NCBI GenBank assembly: GCA_937896225.1
Contig: CALBMZ010000091.1
Span: 1 to 54,646 of the forward strand
DNA length: 54,646 nucleotides
From: an uncultured Alcaligenaceae bacterium
GTDB taxonomy: Bacteria > Pseudomonadota > Gammaproteobacteria > Burkholderiales > Burkholderiaceae_B
Direction of reading: 5' to 3'
Part shown: positions 28,308 through 36,778 of the stretch, in pieces
Numbering within the stretch: the first letter of the stretch is position 1
How the letters are laid out: each line of letters starts with the position of its first letter
Notes under the pieces: model-generated
Told to the model about the DNA's origin: nothing
Seen by the model: only the letters and a program-made list of their open reading frames with translations
Databases searched by the model: none
Program-made: the position numbers and the translations under genes

Positions 28308-30095
28308 TTATGCAACACCCATTTCAACGCCTTGATGACCCGCCGTAATGGCAGCAACCGAACCTAAGGCAGGCATTAAGATCTGTTGGCCATAAAAATA
28401 AGCGCTGGCTTTTTTGTGTTCACTAAAGGTTGATGTGTCTTGGGCTTGATGGCAAATCAGGGCTGCGCGTGCCATCATCCAGCCACCTAATACGTGGCCA
28501 GTCAGCATAAGTAAGGGTACTGAGCCAAAGTAAGCCGCGGCAGCGTCAGATTTGCCGTGGGTAAGCATATAGTCAAAACACTCTTTTAGCGCATCATGCC
28601 CAGCTTGAAGGTTAGCCCCTAAGTTTTTTAAGTGCTTGTCTGGTGCTTGGGTCAGAGCGGTGATGGTTAATGTCATGTCGCCTAGTAAGAGATTGGCGCA
28701 TGCGCCTTGATCACGTAATAATTTACGACCGAGTAAGTCGTTCGCTTGAATGGCCGTTGTACCTTCGTAAATGGTGGTGATGCGTGCGTCACGTAACAAT
28801 TGAGCGGCCCCTGTTTCTTCAACGTAACCCATGCCGCCATGAATTTGTACACCCAATGAGGCAATATCAATCGATAATTCGGTGCACCAGCCTTTCACAA
28901 TAGGAATAAGAAAGTCTGCTCTGATTTGCGCCGCTTGTGCAACGGCGGTGTTGGGTGAACGTGTGGCGATATCAAGCTGAGCTGCTGCTTCATAGGCCAA
29001 CGCTCGCATGGCTTGAGTGCGTGACCCCATTGATGCCAACATACGCCTTATATCTGGGTGATATGCAATGGGTGCTGGCGCAATAGGTTCGCCTGGAGGT
29101 TTGAGTAAGGTTTTACCTTGCACGCGGTCGAATGCATACCATTTGGCTTGTTGAAGGGCCCGTTCAGCCACGGCTATGCCTTGTAGCCCCACGTTTAAGC
29201 GTGCATGATTCATCATGGTAAACATGTATTCGAGGCCACGGTTTGGTTCACCAACCAAATAACCGACTGCCCCCCCTGTGTCGCCATAGCTCATGACCGC
29301 TGTGGGGCTTCCATGAATGCCAAGCTTGTGTTCAAGTGAGATGCAGTTGACATCGTTACGTAAACCTAACGAACCGTCTGCTTGAACTAAAAACTTCGGA
29401 ACCAAAAATAGTGAAATACCTTTTACACCAGCTGGTGCGTCGGGTATTCGGGCCAGAACCAAGTGAATAATATTTTCGGTTAAATCATGTTCACCGTAGG
29501 TGATATAAATTTTAGTGCCACTGATGAAATAGTGCTCACCTTTAGGCTCGGCTTTAGTGGTGACAGCTGCCAAATCAGAGCCTGCTTGTGGCTCGGTCAA
29601 GTTCATGGTGCCTGCCCATTCGCCTGAAATAAGCTTACTTAAATAAGTTGTTTTTTGTTGCGCTGAGCCATGGTGCTCAATCGCGTGAATGGCACCAGCG
29701 GTGAGCATGGGGCACAATGCAAATGACATGCTAGCGCTTTGCCACATTTCATTGGTGGCGGTGGCCATCACTTCTGGCAACCCTTGCCCATCGAACTCGG
29801 TATTGCCAGCTAAGCTATTCCAGCCCGCTTCAACGTACTGCTGATAGGCCTCTTTAAAGCCAGGTGATGTTTGAACCATGTGGCCGGGCAGCAGTGTTGC
29901 ACCCTTTTCATCACTGATGTGGTTTAAAGGTGAAATCACGCCTGAAGCAAATTTGCCCGCTTCTTCTAAAATAGCTTCCACTAAATCTGCTGAAAACTCT
30001 TCGTAGCCGGGGAGCTGACGAATAGCTTCAGCATCAATCAGTTGTTGCAAAACAAAGCGCATATCTTCTTGAGGGGCTGTGTACTCAACGGGCAT
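28308..30095 (-). CDS. Acyl-CoA dehydrogenase with C-terminal extension (DmdC-like)
   Basis: A 595-residue FAD-dependent acyl-CoA dehydrogenase, about 200 residues longer than classical members. It has the N-terminal helical domain, the FAD-contacting MNLTEPQAGSDLAAV near 158-172, a middle beta domain, the DARITTIYEGTTAIQANDLLGRK stretch that holds the catalytic-base region, and an extra C-terminal domain. This layout is that of the DmdC (3-methylmercaptopropionyl-CoA dehydrogenase) and related long ACAD group, which also acts on other acyl-CoAs. The ATG at 30095 follows AGGAG and the stop of the crotonase gene by two bases. Substrate is not determined. Confidence 0.88.
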   Translation of the reverse strand: MPVEYTAPQEDMRFVLQQLIDAEAIRQLPGYEEFSADLVEAILEEAGKFASGVISPLNHISDEKGATLLPGHMVQTSPGFKEAYQQYVEAGWNSLAGNTEFDGQGLPEVMATATNEMWQSASMSFALCPMLTAGAIHAIEHHGSAQQKTTYLSKLISGEWAGTMNLTEPQAGSDLAAVTTKAEPKGEHYFISGTKIYITYGEHDLTENIIHLVLARIPDAPAGVKGISLFLVPKFLVQADGSLGLRNDVNCISLEHKLGIHGSPTAVMSYGDTGGAVGYLVGEPNRGLEYMFTMMNHARLNVGLQGIAVAERALQQAKWYAFDRVQGKTLLKPPGEPIAPAPIAYHPDIRRMLASMGSRTQAMRALAYEAAAQLDIATRSPNTAVAQAAQIRADFLIPIVKGWCTELSIDIASLGVQIHGGMGYVEETGAAQLLRDARITTIYEGTTAIQANDLLGRKLLRDQGACANLLLGDMTLTITALTQAPDKHLKNLGANLQAGHDALKECFDYMLTHGKSDAAAAYFGSVPLLMLTGHVLGGWMMARAALICHQAQDTSTFSEHKKASAYFYGQQILMPALGSVAAITAGHQGVEMGVA

Positions 30096-30097
30096 GG

Positions 30098-30904
30098 TTA
30101 GGGCTCCTGGTGACGAAATGCCCAATTAGGGGGGCGTTTGTCGATAAAGGCTTGAACACCTTCTAACGCATCTGCATCCATCATATTGCAGGCCATCGTT
30201 TCGCTGGCTAGCGCATAGGCATTTTCAAGAGAGGTTTCAATTTGTTTGTAAAAAAGTTTTTTACCCAACGAGACTGCCGCTGGGGGTTTGCTGAGAATTT
30301 TTTGTGCCAAGGCTAGGGTGGTTTGCTCAAGCAAATGTGGTTCAACAACTTCGTTGATTAGGTCAAAGGAATTTGCCGTTTGGGCATCAATAAAATCGCC
30401 TGTCAATAATAACTGCAGGGCTCGTTTGCGCGGTAAATTGCGTGAAATCGCGACGGCAGGGGTCGAACAGAATAAACCTAATGTAACACCTGAAACAGCA
30501 AATTTTGATGTGCTTGATGCAACAGCCAAGTCACACATGGCAACTAACTGACAGCCTGCAGCGGTGGCCAGCCCGTCAATTTGGGCGATGACGGGCTGGG
30601 GTAGTTTTTGTAAGCTCAACATCAGTTTGCTACATTGATTAAAGAGCTTTTGATAATACGCAACAGAGGGCTCTGCCCGCATTTCTTTTAAATCGTGCCC
30701 GGCACAGAAGGCGCGACCATTGGCCGCAATGATCACGACACGAGCGACTGTATCACTAGCCAGTTGATCAAACTCAAACTGTAGAGCTGACAACATGGCT
30801 TCTGATAAAGCGTTATAAGCTTCAGGCCGATTTAAAGTGAGTACAACTACCCCTGTAATCGGTGAGTGGCGGACTACGAGAGCGTTCAAGTCAGAGGTGT
30901 TCAT
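30098..30904 (-). CDS. Enoyl-CoA hydratase/isomerase family protein, ECHDC3-like
   Basis: A 268-residue crotonase-fold protein. The oxyanion-hole segments ANGRAFCAGHDLKEM (residues 60-74) and IDGLATAAGCQL are clear. The stretches VTLGLFCSTP, PRKRAL and VSLGKKLFYKQ closely resemble the ECHDC3 branch. Both glutamates used by true enoyl-CoA hydratases look absent: the first position is Q in AAGCQL and the second falls in SGVTLG. Hydratase activity is therefore doubtful, and the reaction is unknown. It lies between the acyl-CoA ligase and acyl-CoA dehydrogenase genes, so a role on a CoA thioester is likely. Confidence 0.85.
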   Translation of the reverse strand: MNTSDLNALVVRHSPITGVVVLTLNRPEAYNALSEAMLSALQFEFDQLASDTVARVVIIAANGRAFCAGHDLKEMRAEPSVAYYQKLFNQCSKLMLSLQKLPQPVIAQIDGLATAAGCQLVAMCDLAVASSTSKFAVSGVTLGLFCSTPAVAISRNLPRKRALQLLLTGDFIDAQTANSFDLINEVVEPHLLEQTTLALAQKILSKPPAAVSLGKKLFYKQIETSLENAYALASETMACNMMDADALEGVQAFIDKRPPNWAFRHQEP

Positions 30905-30928
30905 AAGCTGTATCTCGTTAATTGAATG

Positions 30929-30956
30929 GCTAATTGCTAATTGCTAATTGCTCATT
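30929..30956. repeat. Tandem 7-bp repeat between acyl-CoA ligase and crotonase genes
   Basis: Three perfect copies of GCTAATT (30929-30949) are followed by one variant GCTCATT. The array fills much of the 72-base gap between two co-directional genes. Copy number of such arrays can change by slippage; here that would alter the spacing ahead of the crotonase gene but no protein sequence. Confidence 0.7.
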
Positions 30957-30976
30957 GATTATTTATGCCCGCGCAA

Positions 30977-32662
30977 TCAAGCATCAAACGCTTTTGCTGA
31001 GCCGGCCCGTTTACGCAATTCAAATTTTTGAATTTTGCCAGTAGACGTTTTAGGTACCTCCCCAAAGACGACTGTGCGTGGGACCTTAAAGTGCGCCAGA
31101 TGTAATTTGCAAAAATTTACGATATCAACTGCTTCAACGCGTGCACCAGCTTTCAGTTCAATAAATGCACAGGGTGTTTCACCCCACTTGGCGTCTGGTT
31201 TGGCAACAACAGCAACAGCTAAAACAGCTGGGTGACGATACAGAACGTCTTCAACCTCAATTGAAGAAATGTTTTCACCGCCTGAAATTATGATGTCTTT
31301 ACTGCGATCTTTAATTTTGATGTAACCATCGGGGTATTGCACGGCTAAATCGCCTGAATGAAACCACCCGTCAGCAAAGGCAGCTTGTGTTGAGCTTTCG
31401 TTTTTTAGATAACCCTTCATGGCAATGTTTCCCCGAAACATGATTTCGCCCATGGTTTCGCCGTCCCAAGGGACGGGTGTCATCGTTTCAGGGTCAAAGA
31501 CCCTGACATCTGCTTCAAGGTGGTATGGCACACCTTGGCGAGAGTTCAGACGTGCACGTTCAGAGATGTCTAATGACTTCCATGCGTCGTGTTTCACACA
31601 CACGGCAGCTGGACCATAAACCTCAGTCAGACCATAAACATGGGTTAGCTCAATGCCCATCGTTTCCATGCCTTCGATCATTGCGGCTGGTGGGGCGGCG
31701 CCAGCCACCATACCTTTGACACCCAGTGGCAAGCCAGATTTCATTGCATCAGGCGCATTCACCAAAAGGTTATGAACAATTGGCGCAGCGCAGTAATGCG
31801 TCACGTGGTGTTCACGCATTAGATCAAAAATAGTTTGGGCTTCAACTTTGCGCAAACAAACGTTTACGCCTGCGCGGGCTGCGATGGTCCAAGGGAAGCA
31901 CCACCCATTGCAGTGAAACATGGGTAAGGTCCAAAGATAAACGGGGTGGCGCGCCATATCCCATTCTAAGATGTTTGAAATGGCATTAACGGCTGCGCCG
32001 CGATGACTATAAACCACCCCTTTTGGGTCGCCTGTTGTACCGGATGTGTAATTTAGGCAGACTGATTGCCATTCGTCATTTGGAAGCGTAAACGCAAAGT
32101 CGGGGTCAGCTTGTGCCAACATTTCATCATAGGTTTTCAGGCCTAGTCGCAACTCAGTTTTGACGAATGCTTCGTCAAGCGCATCAATTACGATGGGTGA
32201 TCGACCCGTATCATGCTTTAAGATGGTCAGCGCCTCTTGCATGACCGGCGCAAATTCGGCATCAACTATCACCATTTTGGCTTCGCCATGGCTGAGCATA
32301 AAAGCAATAGTTGAAGCATCAAGCCGGGTATTTAAGCTGTTGAGCACAGCACCAGAAAGGGGTATGCCAAAGTGGGCTTCAACCATGGGGGGTGTGTTGG
32401 GCAACATCACAGCAACCGTGTCACCTAAACCTAAACCGTGAGATTGAATGGCACTTGCGAGTTGCCGACAACGGTTATAAGTTTCAAGCCAAGTTTGAGT
32501 TGTCTGGCCATGCACTACAGCAGGTTTATTTGGGTAAATTAAGGCTGCTCGGGCCAGAAATGATAGCGGAGATAATGCCACATGATTTGCATCATTTTGA
32601 TCTAAGCCACTAACATACATGTGGTTTGCGGGTAAGATCGTAGGGCGTGCATTGTCTGGCAT
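30977..32662 (-). CDS. AMP-forming acyl-CoA synthetase (long/medium-chain, DmdB-like group)
   Basis: A 561-residue adenylate-forming enzyme that would activate a carboxylic acid to its CoA ester with ATP. The P-loop-like motif YTSGTTGDPKGVVYSH lies near residue 200, HVYGLTEVYGP near 330, the hinge DRSKDIIISGGENISS near 440-455 and the C-terminal lysine in STGKIQKFELR near 540-550. The ATG at 32662 has GGAG seven bases upstream; a start eight codons earlier lacks a site. The sequence fits the group holding medium-chain acyl-CoA and methylmercaptopropionate ligases. It heads the acyl-CoA gene set. Confidence 0.9.
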   Translation of the reverse strand: MPDNARPTILPANHMYVSGLDQNDANHVALSPLSFLARAALIYPNKPAVVHGQTTQTWLETYNRCRQLASAIQSHGLGLGDTVAVMLPNTPPMVEAHFGIPLSGAVLNSLNTRLDASTIAFMLSHGEAKMVIVDAEFAPVMQEALTILKHDTGRSPIVIDALDEAFVKTELRLGLKTYDEMLAQADPDFAFTLPNDEWQSVCLNYTSGTTGDPKGVVYSHRGAAVNAISNILEWDMARHPVYLWTLPMFHCNGWCFPWTIAARAGVNVCLRKVEAQTIFDLMREHHVTHYCAAPIVHNLLVNAPDAMKSGLPLGVKGMVAGAAPPAAMIEGMETMGIELTHVYGLTEVYGPAAVCVKHDAWKSLDISERARLNSRQGVPYHLEADVRVFDPETMTPVPWDGETMGEIMFRGNIAMKGYLKNESSTQAAFADGWFHSGDLAVQYPDGYIKIKDRSKDIIISGGENISSIEVEDVLYRHPAVLAVAVVAKPDAKWGETPCAFIELKAGARVEAVDIVNFCKLHLAHFKVPRTVVFGEVPKTSTGKIQKFELRKRAGSAKAFDA

Positions 32663-32776
32663 ACTGCGTCTCCAAAGTGAATACATAACTATGCTTAACT
32701 TTACACTAATGCTTGCTATGGGGTGCTTATGTTTTTGCCCATATAAGCTTTTACCTTTTAATTTTAGGATTATGCC

Positions 32777-33826
32777 GTGAATACAGAAAGTGATTTCATG
32801 CGTTACATCGTATCGACCGTTGTTATCGGTTTATTGCTTGTTATTTCTATCTGGCTTCTATTGCCTTTTTTTGCAGCGGGGGTGTGGGCAGCCATGATTG
32901 TGGTGGCAACGTGGCCTTGGTTTATTAAGCTGGACTATAAAGTGGGTAATAGACGTTACATCTCAGTCACGATTATGACTGTCGGTATGTTGACATTCTT
33001 AGTTGTTCCGCTCTGGCTCTCAATCAGCACGATTGCACAGCACTCAGGTGAAGTGATTAATTTTGGCAAATCATTGGCCAACAATGGTTTGCCTGATGCG
33101 CCGGCTTGGCTGCCAAGCATTCCCCTCTTGGGTCAACAATTAACCGATTTTTGGCAAAACGCTTCAAGCAGTGGTTTTAAAAGCCTCATGCATGAGTATG
33201 TTGAACCGCATATGGCCGATGCAGGGCGTTGGTTTATTGGGCAAGTTGGTGGTTTGGGTGGCTTATTAATCCAGTTCTTACTCATAGTTGCTCTGTCTGC
33301 TGTCATGTACGCTGGTGGTGAGAACGCAGCCACCCAGGTCAGGCAATTTGGTAAAAGATTAGGTGGCGAACGGGGTTTAAATGCGGTAATTTTGTCAGGT
33401 AATGCAATACGCGGGGTAGCCTTAGGTGTGGGTGTTACCGCTATTGTGCAAACCACTTTGGGTGGGTTGGGCCTCGCCATTGCGGGTGTGCCACTTGCTG
33501 GTTTACTCAGTGCGGTGATGTTGATGTTATGTATTGCCCAAATTGGCCCTTCACCCATTATTGTGCCGGCTGTCATTTGGCTATTTTGGCAGGGCGATCA
33601 AACAGGTTGGGCAATTTTTCTAACTGTTTGGGGTTTGTTTACGATCAGTATTGATAACTTTATAAGACCCGTCTTGATCAAGCGCGGGGCAGACTTGCCA
33701 TTACTCTTAATTTTGCTAGGGGTGTTGGGAGGGTTGATGACGTTTGGGCTAATTGGTATATTTTTGGGCCCAGTTGTCTTAGCCGTCACTTACACACTGA
33801 CTTTGTCTTGGTTACATCAAAAATAG
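32777..33826 (+). CDS. AI-2E family transporter (YdiK-like permease)
   Basis: A 349-residue membrane protein of the AI-2E transporter family, with about seven to eight membrane segments and the family's large soluble loop between about residues 75 and 165. The C-terminal half has IAQIGPSPIIVPAVIWLF and FLGPVVLAVTYTL, typical of the family. Members export diverse small solutes or protons; a link to autoinducer-2 holds only for some. The GTG start at 32777 has AGGA seven bases upstream. It is divergent from the acyl-CoA ligase gene and its last 15 bases overlap the convergent mgtE. Confidence 0.88.
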   Translation: MNTESDFMRYIVSTVVIGLLLVISIWLLLPFFAAGVWAAMIVVATWPWFIKLDYKVGNRRYISVTIMTVGMLTFLVVPLWLSISTIAQHSGEVINFGKSLANNGLPDAPAWLPSIPLLGQQLTDFWQNASSSGFKSLMHEYVEPHMADAGRWFIGQVGGLGGLLIQFLLIVALSAVMYAGGENAATQVRQFGKRLGGERGLNAVILSGNAIRGVALGVGVTAIVQTTLGGLGLAIAGVPLAGLLSAVMLMLCIAQIGPSPIIVPAVIWLFWQGDQTGWAIFLTVWGLFTISIDNFIRPVLIKRGADLPLLLILLGVLGGLMTFGLIGIFLGPVVLAVTYTLTLSWLHQK

Positions 33827-35296
33827 GGTTGCTAAGCCTAAAAAGATCAAAAAGCCTAGCGAGTCTGTTGCAAACGTCAGTAAAACAGATGACCCCATGG
33901 CGGGGTCTTTACCTAAACGTGCACGCACCATGGGCACCAACACCCCTACTGATGCACCCACCAGCATGTTGCCAACCATAGCAGCCATCATGACAGTTGC
34001 GATGGCAACTGAGCCTGATATGGCCCATGCAAACAAGGCGGCAACTAAGCTGCCAATCAAGCCAACTAACAAAGTAACCAGCATTTCGCGTTTAATCAGT
34101 TGCCAAATATTTTTACTTGTAATTCTGCCCACGGCTAATGCTCGAATAATTAAGGTCATGGTTTGATTGCCTGAGTTGCCACCAATACCCGCAACAATCG
34201 ACATCAAAAATGCCAATACCACTATGGCACTGACAGTGCCCTCAAAACGTGAGGCAATAAAGGAGGCGGTGGCGGCGGTGCAAAGGTTAAGTAACAGCCA
34301 GGGCGCTCGGTTTTTAAGGGCCATGGTGAGCGGAGCAAAAATATCTTCTTCTTGCATACCCGCACGTGACAATTCTTGTTCGTCAGAATCTTCACGAATT
34401 ACGTCAACGACTTCGCTAATGGTGACGCGACCGATGATACGGCCTTGATCATCGACGACTGGGGAAGATACCAGGTCATAACGCTCAAACGCCCCAGCGG
34501 CCTCAGCATCAGAGTCTAGGGGGTTGAGGGTTAAGTAGTCGGTACTCATGACCTCAGATACTTTGATTTCAGGTTCATTTACAAGCAAAGATGAAAGTGA
34601 AAGCACCCCCAACAGCTTATCGCCTCGGTCAACTACAAAAATTTGATCGGTATGATCGGGCAGTTCGGGCAGTCGGCGCAAGTAGCGTAAAACAACCTCT
34701 AGTGAGACGTCTTCGCGTACTCGCACCATTTCGAAATCCATGATGCCGCCGACACTGTCTTCGGGGTAGCCCATGGCTGCAATGAGGTGCGCCCGTTCTT
34801 CAACTGTTAAACCTTTTTGAACCTCAGCAATGACGTCGGGGGGTAAATCGCTGGCTAAGTCGGCGATTTCATCAGCGTCCATGTTGACGGTGGCGGCGAC
34901 CAACTCGGCGCGATTCATTGACTCGATGAGCGATTCACGCACCCAATCAGCGACTTCGAGTAAGACGTCTGCATTAAATGCTTCGTCGACTAAACCCCAG
35001 ATGAGTTGTCGCTCATCTTTTGGCAGTGATTCAAGAATGAAGGCAATGTCTGCAGGGTGCAATACATTAACAACCGATTGAATTTCGGTTTCGTGTTGAC
35101 GGTGTAAAAGCCCCTCGACCAATGGGGCGCGGTCATCACCGACTTCTTGGCGATGCACCAAGTTTTCTATGAGTGCGTGTCGACGCAACAAAGCCTGAAC
35201 CTTAGACAGCGCGAGTTGAGCGTCTTCAGGGTCTAGGCGGCGAGCGGGCGTTATGGCCAGTTTTGCAGACTTCGTGTTGTGAGTCGTTGCGTGCAT
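33812..35296 (-). CDS. mgtE: Magnesium transporter MgtE
   Basis: MgtE is a Mg2+-gated magnesium channel. The 494-residue protein has the N-terminal acidic superhelical domain (about residues 35-155, with VVNVLHPADIAFILESLP), a pair of CBS domains (about 155-285, with EDSVGGIMDFEMV and VVDVIRED), and five membrane segments from about 310, including AGIGGNSGNQTMTLIIRALAVG, which holds the pore motif. All parts are present. The 135 bases upstream contain a possible terminator for the preceding M20 gene, but I see no riboswitch I can support. Confidence 0.95.
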   Translation of the reverse strand: MHATTHNTKSAKLAITPARRLDPEDAQLALSKVQALLRRHALIENLVHRQEVGDDRAPLVEGLLHRQHETEIQSVVNVLHPADIAFILESLPKDERQLIWGLVDEAFNADVLLEVADWVRESLIESMNRAELVAATVNMDADEIADLASDLPPDVIAEVQKGLTVEERAHLIAAMGYPEDSVGGIMDFEMVRVREDVSLEVVLRYLRRLPELPDHTDQIFVVDRGDKLLGVLSLSSLLVNEPEIKVSEVMSTDYLTLNPLDSDAEAAGAFERYDLVSSPVVDDQGRIIGRVTISEVVDVIREDSDEQELSRAGMQEEDIFAPLTMALKNRAPWLLLNLCTAATASFIASRFEGTVSAIVVLAFLMSIVAGIGGNSGNQTMTLIIRALAVGRITSKNIWQLIKREMLVTLLVGLIGSLVAALFAWAISGSVAIATVMMAAMVGNMLVGASVGVLVPMVRARLGKDPAMGSSVLLTFATDSLGFLIFLGLATLFLM

Positions 35297-35368
35297 AGGT
35301 CAGCAGGTTTAGTCATTAAACCCTTGAATTATGACGCAAAAGAAGGTCTCATGTATAACAAGTTATCT

Positions 35369-35415
35369 AAAAAAGACATCTAAACAGTCTCTGCTCTATA
35401 CCGAGTCGGTTTAGA
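35369..35415 (-). terminator. Possible terminator after the M20 amidohydrolase gene
   Basis: Read on the minus strand, TCTAAAC (35415-35409) pairs with GTTTAGA (35385-35379), followed after four bases by a run of six T. The loop is long (23 bases), with additional short pairing in it. It would separate the M20 gene from mgtE. Confidence 0.35.
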
Positions 35416-35431
35416 CATACTGAAATAAAAA

Positions 35432-36628
35432 TTAAATTGGTTTGAGCCAGCTTTGCGCTAATTTGACCCAGTAGGTCGCACCAAGGGGCAACAACTCATC
35501 ATTAAAATCGTATGAGCCGTTATGTAACATGCAAGGCCCCATGCCATGACCTGCGTCACGATGGTCGCCTTCGCCATTGCCTATCCAGACATAACAACCT
35601 GGCACTTCTTGCAGCATAAAGGCAAAGTCTTCGGCCCCCATGGTTGGCGTAACATTATCATTAACTTGGTCTGGACCAACAACAGAGCGCATGACTTCAG
35701 CACAAAAAGCGGCTTCTTGAGCACTATTAATAGTGGGTGGGTAGTTGCGTTTAAACTCCAAAGTGCCTTTGCAACCCATCGCTTCACTTGTTAAGTTCAC
35801 AATGCTTTGCATGCGCGATTCGATCAGATCAAGGACGTCATTTGAAAACGTTCGAACCGTACCAACAAGTTTGGCTTGGCTGGGAATAACATTGGTTGCG
35901 CTACCCGCATGAATTTGCGTGATGCTCAACACAGCGGCATCAAGTGGGTGACGGTTTCGCGTCACAATAGTTTGTAAAGACTGAGCAATTTGTACCGCCG
36001 CCATGATGGGGTCTTGACCGAGATGGGGCATGCCGCCGTGAGCGCCTTTGCCATCGACGGTTATCCAGAACTCATTGCTTGAGGCCATGATAGGACCCGC
36101 TGTGAGGCCAAACGTGCCAACAGACATGCCGGGCCAGTTGTGCATGCCAAATACCGCTTGCATCGGGAATTTTTTAAAAAGCCCGTCCTCGATCATTTGT
36201 TTCGCGCCCGCTCCACCTTCTTCAGCCGGTTGAAAAATCACGTAAACGGTACCGTCAAAATCATTATTTTGTGCAAGATAGCGTGCGGCATTGAGCAACA
36301 TAGCGGTATGCCCATCGTGCCCGCAGGCGTGCATTTTTCCGTCAAAGCGGCTGGTATGTTCAAAAGTATTGTTTTCTTGCATGGGTAGCGCATCCATGTC
36401 GGCGCGCAAACCAATGGCCCGACCTGAATCGGTTTTGCCTCGAATGATGCCTATGACACCCGTTCCACCCAAACCTCGATCAATTGGTATGGACCAGTTT
36501 GTCAAATAATTGGCCACAACATCTGCTGTGCGCATCTCTTGGTAAGCGAGCTCAGGGTGGGCATGAATGTCACGCCGAATGGCCTTGATGTCGTCTTGCC
36601 AAGTTAGAAAGGGTTCAAGAAGCTTCAA
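35432..36628 (-). CDS. M20 family amidohydrolase (hippurate hydrolase-like)
   Basis: A 398-residue metal-dependent amidohydrolase of the M20D group, which cleaves N-acyl amino acids such as hippurate or indole-acetyl amino acids. Visible are DIHAHPELAYQE near residues 20-31, the metal-binding HACGHDGHTAML near 100-111, FQPAEEGGAGAKQM with the catalytic glutamates near 134-147, and MHNWPGMSVG. It has no signal peptide, so it acts in the cytoplasm. It is divergent from the FAD oxidoreductase gene. Exact substrate unknown. Confidence 0.92.
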   Translation of the reverse strand: MKLLEPFLTWQDDIKAIRRDIHAHPELAYQEMRTADVVANYLTNWSIPIDRGLGGTGVIGIIRGKTDSGRAIGLRADMDALPMQENNTFEHTSRFDGKMHACGHDGHTAMLLNAARYLAQNNDFDGTVYVIFQPAEEGGAGAKQMIEDGLFKKFPMQAVFGMHNWPGMSVGTFGLTAGPIMASSNEFWITVDGKGAHGGMPHLGQDPIMAAVQIAQSLQTIVTRNRHPLDAAVLSITQIHAGSATNVIPSQAKLVGTVRTFSNDVLDLIESRMQSIVNLTSEAMGCKGTLEFKRNYPPTINSAQEAAFCAEVMRSVVGPDQVNDNVTPTMGAEDFAFMLQEVPGCYVWIGNGEGDHRDAGHGMGPCMLHNGSYDFNDELLPLGATYWVKLAQSWLKPI

Positions 36629-36778
36629 AGTGACCTCTATTTCAATCTTAATGTTTCTATTATCAACGTAATTGATATTTTTGACACCTTTTAACCCTAA
36701 GGCTTGCGGGTTTGCTTATTTTTTTACTGGGTGTTTGTGAGTTATCTTCAAAGATGTATTCAGTGTAGGCTAGTGATT
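36629..36778. promoter_or_regulatory. Divergent promoter region between M20 and FAD oxidoreductase genes
   Basis: This 150-base AT-rich gap separates two genes read in opposite directions, so it should hold both promoters. I see no strong palindrome or clear -35/-10 pair. Confidence 0.35.

Noticed and set aside
32663-32776. GCTTAT...ATAAGC inverted repeat before the AI-2E gene
   Set aside because: Six-base arms with a 12-base spacer in AT-rich DNA are expected by chance.
33133-33576. A 147-codon proline- and lysine-rich open frame opposite the AI-2E gene
   Set aside because: Its composition is what antisense reading of a membrane protein gives, and it lies wholly within a clear coding gene.
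35297-35431. A magnesium riboswitch ahead of mgtE
   Set aside because: The only structure seen is a weak hairpin followed by T residues, better read as a terminator of the upstream gene.
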